Of a DNA stretch of 64,000 nt, positions 43,852 to 52,609 are shown piece by piece; position 1 is the stretch's first letter; each line of letters starts with the position of its first letter. This DNA is from Stappia stellulata (GTDB lineage Bacteria > Pseudomonadota > Alphaproteobacteria > Rhizobiales > Stappiaceae). Position numbers and translations under genes: made by a program. The stretch is taken from positions 186,001 to 250,000 of the forward strand of contig NZ_JAIVMF010000002.1 of NCBI RefSeq assembly GCF_020176715.1, read 5' to 3'. The notes beneath the pieces are model-generated. The model was not told the DNA's origin and searched no databases. It saw only the letters and a program-made list of their open reading frames with translations.

Positions 43852-44995
43852 CGTTTTCCCTGGGCTGAACGGCGGCGGGTGCGGTTTGCACCTCCTGCTC
43901 GTTTTCCGTCGCGACCGGGCTCTCCGACGGCGCGGGCGTTCCGCCCAGGACCGGCAGGCGCATGGTCGCCGGCTGGGGGGCGAAGCCAAGCTCGACATTC
44001 ATCCGCGTGTCCGGATCGGCGCCGTCTGGAACGGACGCGCTCGGCGTCAGGGTCGCCAGCGTGTCGCGCAGCGCATCGATGCCGAGACCGCCCGTGCTTT
44101 GCGCGGCGACCGCATCACCGCTGCGGATCAGGCTCGCCATGCTCTGTCGCCCGCCCGGTTTCGGCTGGCAGCCGCAGCCCGACACATAGGTTTCGCGAAA
44201 GCGGTAGGCGTTTGGCAGGTCTGTGTAAGGCTGGCCGTCGACGCTGACCAGATTGTCGACGGTCTCGCCCGGATTGCGATGCACGAAGAGCTGCGCCTCG
44301 GCACCCGGGCACATCGACCGGCAGATCGCTGTGTCGCGGCCGAATCCCTCGCTGCCGGTTGAAAAACTCACAGGAAAATAGAAGCCGTCGCAGGTGCGCA
44401 CGCACATGGTGCGATAGGTCGGGCCCGAGGGACGGCTCGTGGTGAAATCCGGCTGCGCGCTGGTGATCGTCACCGTGGAACGCGTTGCGGCCGGCGTCGA
44501 AGATGCGCTTGTCACGCTGTTGCCCGGATCGTCCCGGCGACCGATGCCGAAGAGGGCGAGCAGGCCGCCGCCGCTGTTGGCTTCGCGCGGCCGGTCGCAT
44601 CCCTGGCTGGCGAGCGTGCGCTCAAGCTGTCGCTTGCGCCGCGTCTGGTCGGGACGTGCCCGACGATCGCGCTGGCGCTCGATCTTGGCGAGATTGGCGC
44701 GCATGCGCTTGATCTTGCCGGTCAGCGCCTTGCAGGAGCCCGCCGCCGCGGCGCCATTGCATCCCAGATGGCGGGCATCGCGTTCGGCAAGGCCGAGGGC
44801 GGCTTTTTGCTGCTTGGCGGCCTTCGACCATTTCCGGTACTCGGGCGATTGCGCGCTGTCGGCGGATATGCGGGAGATTTCGGCGCGAAGCGCGCTGCAG
44901 CTCGCCGCCTGCGCCGGTGACGAAGCGACAAGCACCGCAACGCCCGCCAGGACGGCAAGGCTCGCGTTGCGTGCAAATGCATACGGTCCCGTCAT
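43814..44995 (-). CDS. DUF2865 secreted protein
   Basis: A 393-residue exported protein. A signal peptide (residues 1 to about 31) ends near [10 protein letters not shown] basic, coiled N-terminal part follows, with conserved cysteines (about residues 33, 78, 88 and 130). The DUF2865 core is [20 protein letters not shown] (about 195-214) followed by [17 protein letters not shown] (about 230-246) and [11 protein letters not shown] (about 285). The C-terminus is VGPRYFVAQ. The family occurs in Hyphomicrobiales and has no known function; the many cysteines suggest a disulfide-bonded periplasmic protein. The stop lies inside the last codons of gltX on the other strand. Confidence 0.88.
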   Translation of the reverse strand: MTGPYAFARNASLAVLAGVAVLVASSPAQAASCSALRAEISRISADSAQSPEYRKWSKAAKQQKAALGLAERDARHLGCNGAAAAGSCKALTGKIKRMRANLAKIERQRDRRARPDQTRRKRQLERTLASQGCDRPREANSGGGLLALFGIGRRDDPGNSVTSASSTPAATRSTVTITSAQPDFTTSRPSGPTYRTMCVRTCDGFYFPVSFSTGSEGFGRDTAICRSMCPGAEAQLFVHRNPGETVDNLVSVDGQPYTDLPNAYRFRETYVSGCGCQPKPGGRQSMASLIRSGDAVAAQSTGGLGIDALRDTLATLTPSASVPDGADPDTRMNVELGFAPQPATMRLPVLGGTPAPSESPVATENEQEVQTAPAAVQPRENVRIVGPRYFVAQ

Positions 44996-45222
44996 GCCTG
45001 ATCCGTTTGCTGCGGCGGCGCCCGTCGCGCCCGCCTGCCATCCCGTCGCCCGCGCGTTTGCCGCGCCGTGTGTCCCGTTTTGGGGATCTTCCACGCCTAA
45101 CTATCGCCACAACACCGGGCGCGGCACAACAAAAGCCTCGGATTTTAGTAAACTGCGGCCTAATGGCTCGCCGGCGAGGGGCGGGGGAAACCGCGGGAGA
45201 CGGCCGGAGCCGGACGGCCCGG

Positions 45223-45690
45223 TCAGTCCGCCATTTCGCGCGTCAGCGCCTGGGCGCGCAGCATCAGCCGGTCCAGCAACTCGTCGAGTAGCGCGCAGTC
45301 GGAAGCCGAAAAATCGGCAACGAGGGCCTTTGCAAATGCGCACGCCTGCGGGGCGAGGGTCTCGTAGATCCGGCGCCCTTCGTCCGTCAGCGCGAGAAAG
45401 CTCTCGCGCATGTCCTGGCTGTTCGGCTCGCGCCGGATCAGCGCGCGTGCCTCCAGCGCTGCGGCCGCGCGCGAGACTTTGGTCTTGTGCATCCGGCTGT
45501 GCTGTCCGACCCCCTTGGCCGTAACCGTGCCGAACTGTCCGAGCGTGGCGAGCAAGCGCCATTCGGGAACCGTGATGCCGTAGCGGCGGCGATAGACGCC
45601 GGCGAGCGACTGGCTCACCGTTTCCGCCAGGATATTCAGCCGGTAGGGCAGGAAGGTCTCAAGCTCGAGCGGCGGAGAAGGAGGCGTCAT
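45223..45690 (-). CDS. MarR family transcriptional regulator
   Basis: A 155-residue winged-helix regulator. The N-terminal dimer helix (LPYRLNILAETVSQSLAGVY) is followed by the DNA-binding domain with VTAKGVGQHSRMHKTKVSRA as recognition region (about residues 58-77). The wing is RREPNSQDMRESFLALTDEG (about 88-107). The C-terminal dimer helices are complete. The ATG at 45690 has GGAGAAGGAGG just upstream. It diverges from the small membrane protein gene across about 195 bases, which is its likeliest target besides itself. MarR proteins usually sense small aromatics or oxidants. Confidence 0.92.
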   Translation of the reverse strand: MTPPSPPLELETFLPYRLNILAETVSQSLAGVYRRRYGITVPEWRLLATLGQFGTVTAKGVGQHSRMHKTKVSRAAAALEARALIRREPNSQDMRESFLALTDEGRRIYETLAPQACAFAKALVADFSASDCALLDELLDRLMLRAQALTREMAD

Positions 45691-45884
45691 GAGGCGGTCC
45701 AATGGAGCGGGCGGGAAAACAGCCCGTCGGGCAGTCGCAATCGTTCGTGTGTATCGTGGCAAGTGTAACCGCTTCGCGTCGCGCGGGGAAAGGGGCTTTG
45801 CCGGCCAAGACGGGCGCTTGCCTATCGCCACGGCGCATGGCACCACGACCCCTGACAGTCACCCCAAGGAACCGCCCGCCCGCC

Positions 45885-46241
45885 ATGTCGACGCCAAAAC
45901 CCGCCGCCCCGCCCCAAAGCGTTGCCCTTGTCTGGACGGTGCTCACGCATGTGCTCGTTCTGCCGGTCGCGGCATCGTATCTGCCGGCGCTGCTGCCCCA
46001 GGCGGCACTGACGGGGGCGCCGGAGGCATCCGCCGTCGCGCCGTTTCTTCTCTCCGGCCTCTTCGCCGCCCTGATCGTCGTGCTTCATGGCGTGATCTGG
46101 CGCATGGCGCGCGGCGAGGGGCGCAGGCGGCTGGCGCAGGTCGTTGCCGGCCTTGGCTTCGTCAGCCTCGCGACGCTTGTCCTTCTTGGAACACCGGCGC
46201 CGCTTCTGGTTCTGGCGCGCCTCGTCGGGGTGGTGCTGTGA
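45885..46241 (+). CDS. Small membrane protein of unknown function
   Basis: A 118-residue hydrophobic protein with about three membrane segments (about residues 13-35, 45-70 and 84-115; WTVLTHVLVLPVAASYLPAL, FLLSGLFAALIVVLHGVIW, AGLGFVSLATLVLL). I recognise no family. The ATG at 45885 lies just before the first segment, with AAGGA about 15 bases upstream. The frame extends upstream to 45702 but that part is basic and unlikely coding. It is divergent from the MarR gene and 62 bases upstream of creA. Confidence 0.65.
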   Translation: MSTPKPAAPPQSVALVWTVLTHVLVLPVAASYLPALLPQAALTGAPEASAVAPFLLSGLFAALIVVLHGVIWRMARGEGRRRLAQVVAGLGFVSLATLVLLGTPAPLLVLARLVGVVL

Positions 46242-46303
46242 TGTCTTGCCCCCCATATCGAGGGGACGCCGAACCGCGTTTGAAACAGATCTGGAGACTG
46301 CGA

Positions 46304-46828
46304 ATGCGATCCCTTGCCCGTGCCCTGGTCACGCCCCTCGTTATTTCGGCGTCACTCGTCGTGTCGTCTGTCGCATTCGCGCAGGAAGAGCCGGATCTCA
46401 TCTTCAAGAAATCGACCGTCTGGAAACTGCTGACGCCGGACCACAAGCTCGCCACCTATGCGGTCGACGATCCGCTGGTGAAGGGCGTGGCCTGTCATTT
46501 CACGGTGCCGGAAAAGGGCGGGGTCTCGGGATGGCTCGGCGTGGCCGAGGAGGTCTCCGACATCTCGCTCGCCTGCCGGCAGGTCGGACCGGTGAGCTTT
46601 TCGGAGAAATTCGAACAGGGCGACGAGGTGTTCCGCCAGCGCCGCTCGTTCCTGTTCAAGAAGATGCGCATCGTGCGCGGCTGCGATGCCAAGCGCAACG
46701 TGCTGGTCTATCTGGTCTACTCCGACAAGATCATCGAGGGCAGCCCGAAGAACTCCACGTCCACCGTGCCGATCATGCCGTGGGGCGAAGCCGAGGCGCC
46801 GCGCTGTTCCGACTGGATGGAGAACTGA
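46304..46828 (+). CDS. creA: CreA family periplasmic protein
   Basis: A 174-residue exported protein of the CreA family, conserved in proteobacteria and without a known activity despite its name. The signal peptide (residues 1 to about 25) ends near SSVAFAQEE. Conserved core: VDDPLVKGVACHFT (about 53-66), SDISLACRQVGPV (about 86-98), RRSFLFKKMRIVRGCDAKRN (about 113-132) and a Ser/Thr-Pro end. Four cysteines in the mature part may pair. The ATG at 46304 precedes the signal peptide directly. It converges on the ArsR gene with a hairpin in between. Confidence 0.92.
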   Translation: MRSLARALVTPLVISASLVVSSVAFAQEEPDLIFKKSTVWKLLTPDHKLATYAVDDPLVKGVACHFTVPEKGGVSGWLGVAEEVSDISLACRQVGPVSFSEKFEQGDEVFRQRRSFLFKKMRIVRGCDAKRNVLVYLVYSDKIIEGSPKNSTSTVPIMPWGEAEAPRCSDWMEN

Positions 46829-46860
46829 TGCTCACCGGTTGGAGGCGCTGGACAGGATCT

Positions 46861-46888
46861 TGACCGGCGCCTGAGGCGGGGCCGGTCA
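46861..46888. terminator. Hairpin between convergent creA and arsR-type gene
   Basis: TGACCGGC (46861-46868) pairs with GCCGGTCA (46881-46888). It lies between two convergent stops and could serve both strands, but has no U-run. Confidence 0.5.
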
Positions 46889-46902
46889 GTTGGAGGGGCC
46901 GG

Positions 46903-47247
46903 TCACCCGGCGTGTTCGGTCTCGCGCGCGGTGGCGGTCGTTGCGTCCGTTTCCGGCGGGCAGAAGTGCTTCTGCAAGAGCGCCAGAACGTCCTGCGCGA
47001 TCTCGCTGTCCAAGCTGTAGTAGATCGTCGTCCCGTCACGGCGGGTGCGCACAAGTCCCTGCGCGCGCAACAGCGCGAGTTGCTGGGAGACCGTCGGCAT
47101 GCGCATTCCGGTCATCTCGGCAAGCTGGCCGACGTTGGTTTCGCCGTTCGCCATATGGCACAGCAGCATGAGACGGGGGCCGGAGGCGAGCATCTTGAGA
47201 AAGCCCGCTGCGTCTTCGGCTTTTTCCTGAAGCGCGTTGATCATCAT
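46903..47247 (-). CDS. ArsR family regulator of the BigR/SqrR (persulfide-sensing) type
   Basis: A 114-residue winged-helix repressor. The DNA-reading helix lies in LAEMTGMRMPTVSQQLALLR (about 43-62) and the wing in TRRDGTTIYYSL (about 70-81). It lacks the CxCxxC metal box of ArsR. Its only two cysteines lie in RLMLLCHMANGE (about 30) and QKHFCPPE (about 97). These match the positions of the two redox cysteines of BigR, SqrR and YgaV, which form a disulfide or tetrasulfide with sulfide/polysulfide and then release DNA. ATG 47247 has GGAAGG upstream. No sulfide dioxygenase or SQR gene is adjacent. Confidence 0.85.
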   Translation of the reverse strand: MMINALQEKAEDAAGFLKMLASGPRLMLLCHMANGETNVGQLAEMTGMRMPTVSQQLALLRAQGLVRTRRDGTTIYYSLDSEIAQDVLALLQKHFCPPETDATTATARETEHAG

Positions 47248-47411
47248 TGTCCTTCCGCTGCGGCTTGCGCGGCCCTGTGGTTCTCTCGTGGCCCGGATGC
47301 GGTTTTTGTCCGGATGCGGCTTTTGTGAAGCCTTGCGCGGGAATGTGGCTTTCTCGCGGGCACGCAAATCGCTGCCGCATTAGAATCCAACCCGGGGTCC
47401 GGTGCAAGCGT

Positions 47412-47624
47412 TCACCTGCGAGGAAAACGGGTTTCACGCCAGTGTGATGCGGCTGCGCAACCGTTGGAGGCGAAGTCGCACGACTCGACCGCCGCAAGCC
47501 GGCTGCGGGCCGTGTCGGCGCGGTCCCCGGAGAGGACGAAGGCCGCGACGGGGACAAGCAGAAGTGCGCCGAGAAGGGTGGCGGTGAGGGTCTGGCAAAG
47601 CAGGGGGCGAAGAACAGGGAACAT
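47412..47624 (-). CDS. Small secreted or membrane-anchored protein with two cysteines (putative)
   Basis: A 70-residue open frame. A hydrophobic segment (about residues 8-31; LCQTLTATLLGALLLVPVAA) looks like a signal peptide or anchor, and the short mature part has SCDFASNGCAAASHW with two cysteines. The ATG at 47624 has GGAG seven bases upstream. I recognise no family. It lies just upstream of the BigR-like regulator on the same strand, so it may share its transcript or control. The evidence is the ribosome-binding site and signal-like N-terminus only. Confidence 0.45.
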   Translation of the reverse strand: MFPVLRPLLCQTLTATLLGALLLVPVAAFVLSGDRADTARSRLAAVESCDFASNGCAAASHWRETRFPRR

Positions 47625-47768
47625 GACAGGCTCCGATACGCGAGACTTGATCGTGGTGAGATCCTGCCAGTTGCGCCGTGAACCCGTCCTGAGGGCGGCG
47701 TTTATCTGCGGTTCAGCATCCTTAACGCGCGCGCCGTGACGACGCGCCATGCAAGGTACTGCCTTGAA

Positions 47769-47801
47769 AGGTTGAGTCGGAAAACCGGATCAACCCTTTA
47801 T
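47769..47801 (-). terminator. Possible terminator after the L,D-transpeptidase
   Basis: AAAGGTTGAGTCGG and CCGGATCAACCCTTT form an imperfect hairpin around an AAAA loop about 35-65 bases past the minus-strand stop at 47834. The U-run on the minus strand is weak. Confidence 0.4.
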
Positions 47802-47833
47802 TTTGTCTGCTGTTTTTCCCGCTCGAACGCCGG

Positions 47834-49657
47834 TCAGAGCTTCACCGGCGCCAGCGCGGCAATCGCCTTTTTCAGGACCTTGTCGCGGTCGTAGATGTCG
47901 CGGCGGAAATGGGTCGAACCGTCCTTGTTCACCCAGGCTGTCAGATAGGTCAGATGCACCGGGATCGGCTCGGTCAGCTTGATCACGCGGCGTTTCCCGG
48001 TCGAGCGGACCGACAGCAGCTTGTCCTTCGTCCAGCCGTCCTCGCCCAGCAGCACCTCGCCGAGATCGAAGGGATTTTCCGTGCGGATGCAGCCATGGCT
48101 GAAGGAGCGCTGCGACCGGGCAAACAGCGATTTCGACGGCGTGTCGTGAATGTAGATGTTGAACTTGTTCGGAAACATGAACTTGATGCGGCCGAGCGCA
48201 TTGCCGTCGCCGGGATCCTGGCGCAGCGTGAAGGGGAAGTTGCCGCGCCCGTAGGCCTGCCAGTTCACGGCATAGGGGTCGACCTCGCGGTTGCCCGAGA
48301 AGACGCGGATGTCCTTCGACAGAAGCGCGCCCGGATTGCGTTGCAACTGCGGCAGATATTCCTTGGTGGCGATGGAGTAGGGCACCGTCCAGAACGGATT
48401 GACCTCGGCATAGGTGATCTGGTCGGAAAACACCGGGGTTGCGTGATACGGCTTGCCGACGATGACGCGGGCGGTGTGAACGGTCTTGTCGTTCTTCACG
48501 ACCTTGAGATTCTGGTCGGCGAGGTTGACGAAGACATAGCGGTCGCCGAGATCGTCCGGCATCCAGCGGCGGCGCTCCATGTTGAGCTCCATCTGCTCGA
48601 TGCGCGTCTCGATGGGCACGTTGATTTCCGCGAGCGTGTTCTTGCCGATGATGCCGTCGACGTCGAGGCCGTGACGCTCCTGAAACAGCTCCACCGCCGC
48701 AACCAGCGCGCCGTCGTAGACATCGCCCTGGTGGCTGCCGGCGGTGAAGAGATCCTGCTGGGCAAGGCGTTCGCGCAAGGCGTCGAGGCGCGGGTCGCTC
48801 ATGCCGGGCTTCAGGGTCTCGCCTGCAGGGATCAGTGTAAAGCCGCCGGCGGCGGCCTTGGCCCGGTAGTCGGCGAGCCGCTCTTTCAGCCTTGCGTAGT
48901 TGGGCGTGTTCGGCGACAGGGCGTCCAGGGTGAGGGCGAAGTCCTCGCTCGATTCCACCATCTCCAGAAGCGACGCCGGATCGGGAGCTTGCGGGAAAAG
49001 GTTGAGCGACGGATTCACCTCGTTCGGCTTGACGCGGCCGGCGACCATGTCATTGGCATAGGTGATGTAGCTGTTGGACAGCGCCACCTCGACGGCGGCG
49101 ATCTCGTCGATGCCGCTTGCATTGAAGGCGATCTGGAACAGCCGGTCCGGATCATAGGCGGCGGGGTCGAGCGCATGGGCGCGGGCGTCCTCGAAGGCCT
49201 TGATCAGCAGTTCGCCATGGGGCGTGAGCCCTTCTTGCGAGACCCACAGCGGCTGGAACACGCGACCTTCGTAGAACTCCTGAACGCCGAGCTGCAGTTC
49301 CTCCTCGCTGCCGGCGTTGAAGGCGGCGTCCAGCATCAGCGTGTCGGCGGTGGACAATTCGCGCGCGATCGCCATTGCCAGCGGATCGGTCGGCAGGACC
49401 GCGGCTGGGGCCTGTGCGGCCGGCAGCGCGCCGGCTGCCGGCGGGGTTCCGGTGGCGGCGGCCGGTTCCGCCTGACCGCCGGTTTCCTGCGCGAGGCTGG
49501 CGCCTGTGAAGGGCGAGGCCGCGACCAAGGCTGTGAAAACGGCGATCGCGAGCGCAAGTTGATGCGTCGGGGCACGCGAAAACCGGCGCCGTGGGACGGC
49601 ATTGGCGACGGGCGGCAACGACGGTTGCCCGGGGTCAGTGGTGGGTGCCATGCGCAT
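47834..49657 (-). CDS. L,D-transpeptidase (YcbB/LdtD-like)
   Basis: A 607-residue envelope enzyme that forms 3-3 cross-links in peptidoglycan. After an N-terminal anchor or signal (about residues 35-55) comes a helical domain (about 100-300), a peptidoglycan-binding_1 domain (VELFQERHGLDVDGIIGKNT, about 345-364), and the YkuD catalytic domain. Its nucleophilic Cys lies in SFSHGCIRTENPFDL (about 530), with the companion His in YIHDTPSKSLF (about 510). The capping-subdomain architecture fits LdtD. The ATG at 49657 has AGGAGG six bases upstream. Confidence 0.94.
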   Translation of the reverse strand: MRMAPTTDPGQPSLPPVANAVPRRRFSRAPTHQLALAIAVFTALVAASPFTGASLAQETGGQAEPAAATGTPPAAGALPAAQAPAAVLPTDPLAMAIARELSTADTLMLDAAFNAGSEEELQLGVQEFYEGRVFQPLWVSQEGLTPHGELLIKAFEDARAHALDPAAYDPDRLFQIAFNASGIDEIAAVEVALSNSYITYANDMVAGRVKPNEVNPSLNLFPQAPDPASLLEMVESSEDFALTLDALSPNTPNYARLKERLADYRAKAAAGGFTLIPAGETLKPGMSDPRLDALRERLAQQDLFTAGSHQGDVYDGALVAAVELFQERHGLDVDGIIGKNTLAEINVPIETRIEQMELNMERRRWMPDDLGDRYVFVNLADQNLKVVKNDKTVHTARVIVGKPYHATPVFSDQITYAEVNPFWTVPYSIATKEYLPQLQRNPGALLSKDIRVFSGNREVDPYAVNWQAYGRGNFPFTLRQDPGDGNALGRIKFMFPNKFNIYIHDTPSKSLFARSQRSFSHGCIRTENPFDLGEVLLGEDGWTKDKLLSVRSTGKRRVIKLTEPIPVHLTYLTAWVNKDGSTHFRRDIYDRDKVLKKAIAALAPVKL

Positions 49658-49982
49658 GTGTTTCCTCCTGTCCCAAGCCGGACGCATTGTCACTCTACAT
49701 GAGCTTTGGGGAGGGAACGAGACCTGACCCGCGGTCGTTCCACCGGCGGCAGTCGCCCGCGCATCCTGCTTCCGCGAGGCTTGCACGGACTGCGGACTTG
49801 ACCACGCGGGGCAAACGGGTCAGAACACGTTTCATGACAACGGCCAAGCGGACCCTCATTTCGATCCTCATTATTTGCAGCTAGCGACAAAGCTGGCTGT
49901 GGCCGTTCCCCTCATGCTCGATGCTCCTCCCCACCGGAGATGAGACGGACGCCCCGGCCAGACGGCCAGGAGACGACCGATC
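49658..49982. promoter_or_regulatory. 325-bp divergent intergenic region between L,D-transpeptidase and cysS
   Basis: It must hold promoters for both genes. An AGGAGG ribosome-binding site for the leftward gene sits at about 49664-49669. I see no convincing ORF, tRNA or repeat. Short open frames cross it but lack start signals. Confidence 0.4.
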
Positions 49983-51449
49983 ATGCATTCCAAGCATCCT
50001 TTGAAGCTCACCAACACCTTGACCCGTTCGAAGGACCTCTTCGTGCCGGAGGACCCGTCGAACGTGCGCATATATGTCTGCGGGCCGACGGTCTATGACT
50101 TCGCCCATATCGGCAATGCCCGGCCGGTGATCGTCTTCGACGTGCTGTTCCGGCTGCTGCGCCATCTTTACGGCGCGGAGCATGTCACCTATGTGCGCAA
50201 CATCACCGACGTCGACGACAAGATCAACGCGCGGGCGCTGCGCGACTATCCCGATCTTCCGCTGAACGAGGCGATTGCGCGCGTCACGAAAAAGACCGCC
50301 GACCAGTTCCACGCCGATGTGAAGGCGCTCGGCTGCCTCGAGCCCAGCGTGGAGCCGCGCGCGACCCAGCATATTCCGGGCATGATCGCGATGATCGAGA
50401 CGCTGATCGCCAAGGGCCATGCCTATGTGGCGCAAGGCGAGGTGCTGTTCGACGTCGCCTCCATGCCGACCTACGGCGGGCTCTCCAAGCGCAATCTCGA
50501 AGACCAGCGCGCCGGTGCGCGCATTGCTGTCGACGAACACAAGAAAAATCCGGGCGATTTTGTGCTGTGGAAGCTCTCCTCCGACGCGGAGCCCGGCTGG
50601 GAGAGCCCCTGGGGGCGTGGCCGTCCCGGCTGGCACATCGAGTGCTCGGTGATGAGCGAGGCGCATCTGGGTGAGACGTTCGACATTCACGGGGGCGGTC
50701 TCGACCTGATCTTCCCGCACCACGAGAACGAGATCGCCCAGTCCTGCTGCGCCCATGGCACGGACAAGATGGCGAGCGTCTGGCTCCACAACGGCTTCGT
50801 CCAGGTGGAGGGGAAGAAGATGTCCAAGTCCGAGGGCAACTTCGTCACCATCCACGACCTGCTGGCGACCGAGACCTTCGGCGGGCGCAAATGGCCCGGC
50901 GAGGTGCTGCGCCTCGCCATGCTGATGACCCACTACCGCGAGCCGATCGACTTCTCGGTCAAGCGGCTGGAGGAGGCGCATGGCATCCTGTCGGGATGGA
51001 AGGACAGCCTGCTCGACGGCGGTATGGTGTTCTCGGATGCAAACCGGGCCGACTACGAGGGGATTGTGGTCCCGGACGAGGTCGTCGAGGGGCTGTGCAA
51101 CGACCTGTCCTTCGCCGGTGTTCTCCCTGTCCTGCACGGACTTTCGAAGGCGGCAGCCGGAGACATTGGCGCTGCCCATCGTCTGTTCGCGGCACTGTCG
51201 TTCCTGGGAGTGGTTTCCTTTGATGCAATGCAGGCCCATGAGGCGGCAACCGCCGACCGCGTCAGCAATGGTGTCGATGCTTCCGCCATCGACAAGCGCG
51301 TGGCCGACCGTCTCGCCGTGATCGAGGCAAAGAACTGGGCCGAGGCCGACCGCATTCGCGACGAACTGGCAGCCGAGGGCATTCTGCTCAAGGACGGCAA
51401 GGACCCGGACACCGGCAAGCGCACCACCACCTGGGAGGTGAAGCGGTGA
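49983..51449 (+). CDS. cysS: Cysteinyl-tRNA synthetase
   Basis: A 488-residue class Ia synthetase. The zinc and HIGH region reads [20 protein letters not shown] (about 22-41), where HIGH is HIGN, as usual for CysRS. Other zinc ligands lie in [11 protein letters not shown] (about 218) and in [10 protein letters not shown] (about 245). The KMSKS loop is [12 protein letters not shown] (about 279-290). The C-terminal anticodon-binding end ([20 protein letters not shown]) is complete. It is followed directly by the three-copy repeat block. Confidence 0.97.
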   Translation: MHSKHPLKLTNTLTRSKDLFVPEDPSNVRIYVCGPTVYDFAHIGNARPVIVFDVLFRLLRHLYGAEHVTYVRNITDVDDKINARALRDYPDLPLNEAIARVTKKTADQFHADVKALGCLEPSVEPRATQHIPGMIAMIETLIAKGHAYVAQGEVLFDVASMPTYGGLSKRNLEDQRAGARIAVDEHKKNPGDFVLWKLSSDAEPGWESPWGRGRPGWHIECSVMSEAHLGETFDIHGGGLDLIFPHHENEIAQSCCAHGTDKMASVWLHNGFVQVEGKKMSKSEGNFVTIHDLLATETFGGRKWPGEVLRLAMLMTHYREPIDFSVKRLEEAHGILSGWKDSLLDGGMVFSDANRADYEGIVVPDEVVEGLCNDLSFAGVLPVLHGLSKAAAGDIGAAHRLFAALSFLGVVSFDAMQAHEAATADRVSNGVDASAIDKRVADRLAVIEAKNWAEADRIRDELAAEGILLKDGKDPDTGKRTTTWEVKR

Positions 51450-51453
51450 CCAT

Positions 51454-51729
51454 GCCCCGCTCTCCAATCTCCCCCCCTGAGGGGGAGATGTCGGCTTTTG
51501 CCGACAGAGGGGGGGATGGAGCTTCTCCGCGCGGACCGAGCTTGGAGGCGACCTCCGTTGCCCCCCTCTGTCTCCTTCGGAGACATCTCCCCCTCAAGGG
51601 GGGAGAGGGGCGCGTGGGGATGGGCGGTGTGTCGGGTCGGGCGTTGTCTGCGTGGCGGCGGGGTGGCGGGTCTGCGCAGGTGCAGGATCAGTCCCGTTCA
51701 AAGACTTGGGTTCCTTTGCCCGAGCGAAA
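51454..51729. repeat. RIME-like mosaic palindromic repeat, copy 1
   Basis: A 276-bp unit. Its core has two inward-facing modules. The left (about 51464-51516) holds CTCCCCC..GAGGGGGAG and the stem GTCGGC/GCCGAC (51490-51505). The right (about 51559-51610) is its reverse complement with the stem changed to GTCTCC/GGAGAC (51570-51584). The remaining about 115 bp is a less conserved spacer. The sequence style matches rhizobial intergenic mosaic elements. Confidence 0.85.
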
Positions 51730-52002
51730 GCCCCGCTCTCCAATCTCCCCCCGTGAGGGGGAGATGTCGGCATTCGCCGACAGAGGGGGGGATGCAGCCT
51801 CTCCGCGCGGACTGAGCTTGCAGGGGACCTCCGTTACCCCCCTCTGTCTCCTTCGGAGACATCTCCCCCTCAAGGGGGGAGAGGGGTGCTTGGGGCAGCG
51901 TCGTGCGACGGGTCGGGCGGTCTCCGTGTGGCGGGGTGCCGTGTCTGCGCCGCTCCACAATCAGCCCCGTTCAAAGACCTCGGTTCCTTCGCCCGAGCGA
52001 AA
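51730..52002. repeat. RIME-like mosaic palindromic repeat, copy 2
   Basis: A 273-bp direct repeat of copy 1. It begins at the same GCCCCGC and has nearly identical palindromic modules and a diverged spacer. The motif GTTCAAAGAC followed by GGTTCCTT and GCCCGAGCGAAA near the end of the spacer recurs in both copies. Confidence 0.85.
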
Positions 52003-52190
52003 GCCCCGCTCTCCAATCTCCCCCCCTGAGGGGGAGATGTCGGCATTTGCCGACAGAGGGGGGTATGCAGCCTCTCCGCAGGGACCGAGCTTGAAGGCGA
52101 CTTCCGTGCCCCCCCTCTGTCTCCTTCGAAGACATCTTCCCCTCAAGGGGGAAGAGGGGTGCGCGGGGCTTGGCGGTGTGTCGAACCGCG
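52003..52190. repeat. RIME-like mosaic palindromic repeat, copy 3 (partial)
   Basis: The third copy keeps both modules and the first part of the spacer (GGCTTGGCGGTGTGTCG, as in copy 1), then stops. In its right module the outer stem has paired changes (CTTCCCC with GGGGAAG), keeping the hairpin. Confidence 0.82.
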
Positions 52191-52237
52191 GTCGGGAATG
52201 GGTTTCGGAAAACGCTTCAATGCCGGGAGGTGCGGGC

Positions 52238-52609
52238 ATGCCTCATCGTGACGTGTCCAGGTCCCTGCGCGCGAACGCGAGATCTCTTCGAAAGACGATG
52301 ACCCCGGCCGAGAAGAAGCTGTGGAACGCCCTTCGGGGCCACAGGCTCGACGGCATCGCGTTTCGCCGGCAGATGCCGATTGCCGGCTACATCGTCGATT
52401 TCGCCGCCCCGTCACACAAACTCATCGTCGAGCTCGACGGATCGCAGCATGGAGCGGCGGATGGCGTCGATGCCGACCGCCTGCGGGACGCGCGGCTGTC
52501 AGCGCTTGGCTGGACCGTGCTGCGCTTCTGGAACGCGGACGTGCTCGACGAGCTTGATGGCGTCTGCCGAAAGATCCTGGACGCCTGCGGAACAGGAGAC
52601 ACGGCATGA
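52238..52609 (+). CDS. DUF559 domain protein (endonuclease-like fold)
   Basis: A 123-residue protein of the DUF559/MTH_N group, related to the very-short-patch-repair endonuclease fold. Conserved order: ANARSLRKTMTPAEKKLW (about 10-27), GIAFRRQMPIAGYIVDF (about 37-53), the acidic motif LIVELDGSQH (about 60-69) and the end LGWTVLRFWNADVL (about 90-103). These Glu, Asp and His positions are those expected for metal binding. The ATG at 52238 has GGGAGG seven bases upstream. The same frame is open upstream through all three repeats, so automatic calling might overextend it. Its stop overlaps the GFA start in ATGA. Confidence 0.88.
   Translation: MPHRDVSRSLRANARSLRKTMTPAEKKLWNALRGHRLDGIAFRRQMPIAGYIVDFAAPSHKLIVELDGSQHGAADGVDADRLRDARLSALGWTVLRFWNADVLDELDGVCRKILDACGTGDTA

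Noticed and set aside
51454-52190. CRISPR-like array
   Set aside because: Repeats are about 275 bp with internal palindromes and only three copies; spacers are related to one another, and no cas genes are near.
51450-52237. Insertion sequence or transposon remnant
   Set aside because: No transposase fragment or terminal inverted repeats with target duplication; the structure is explained by RIME-like palindromes.
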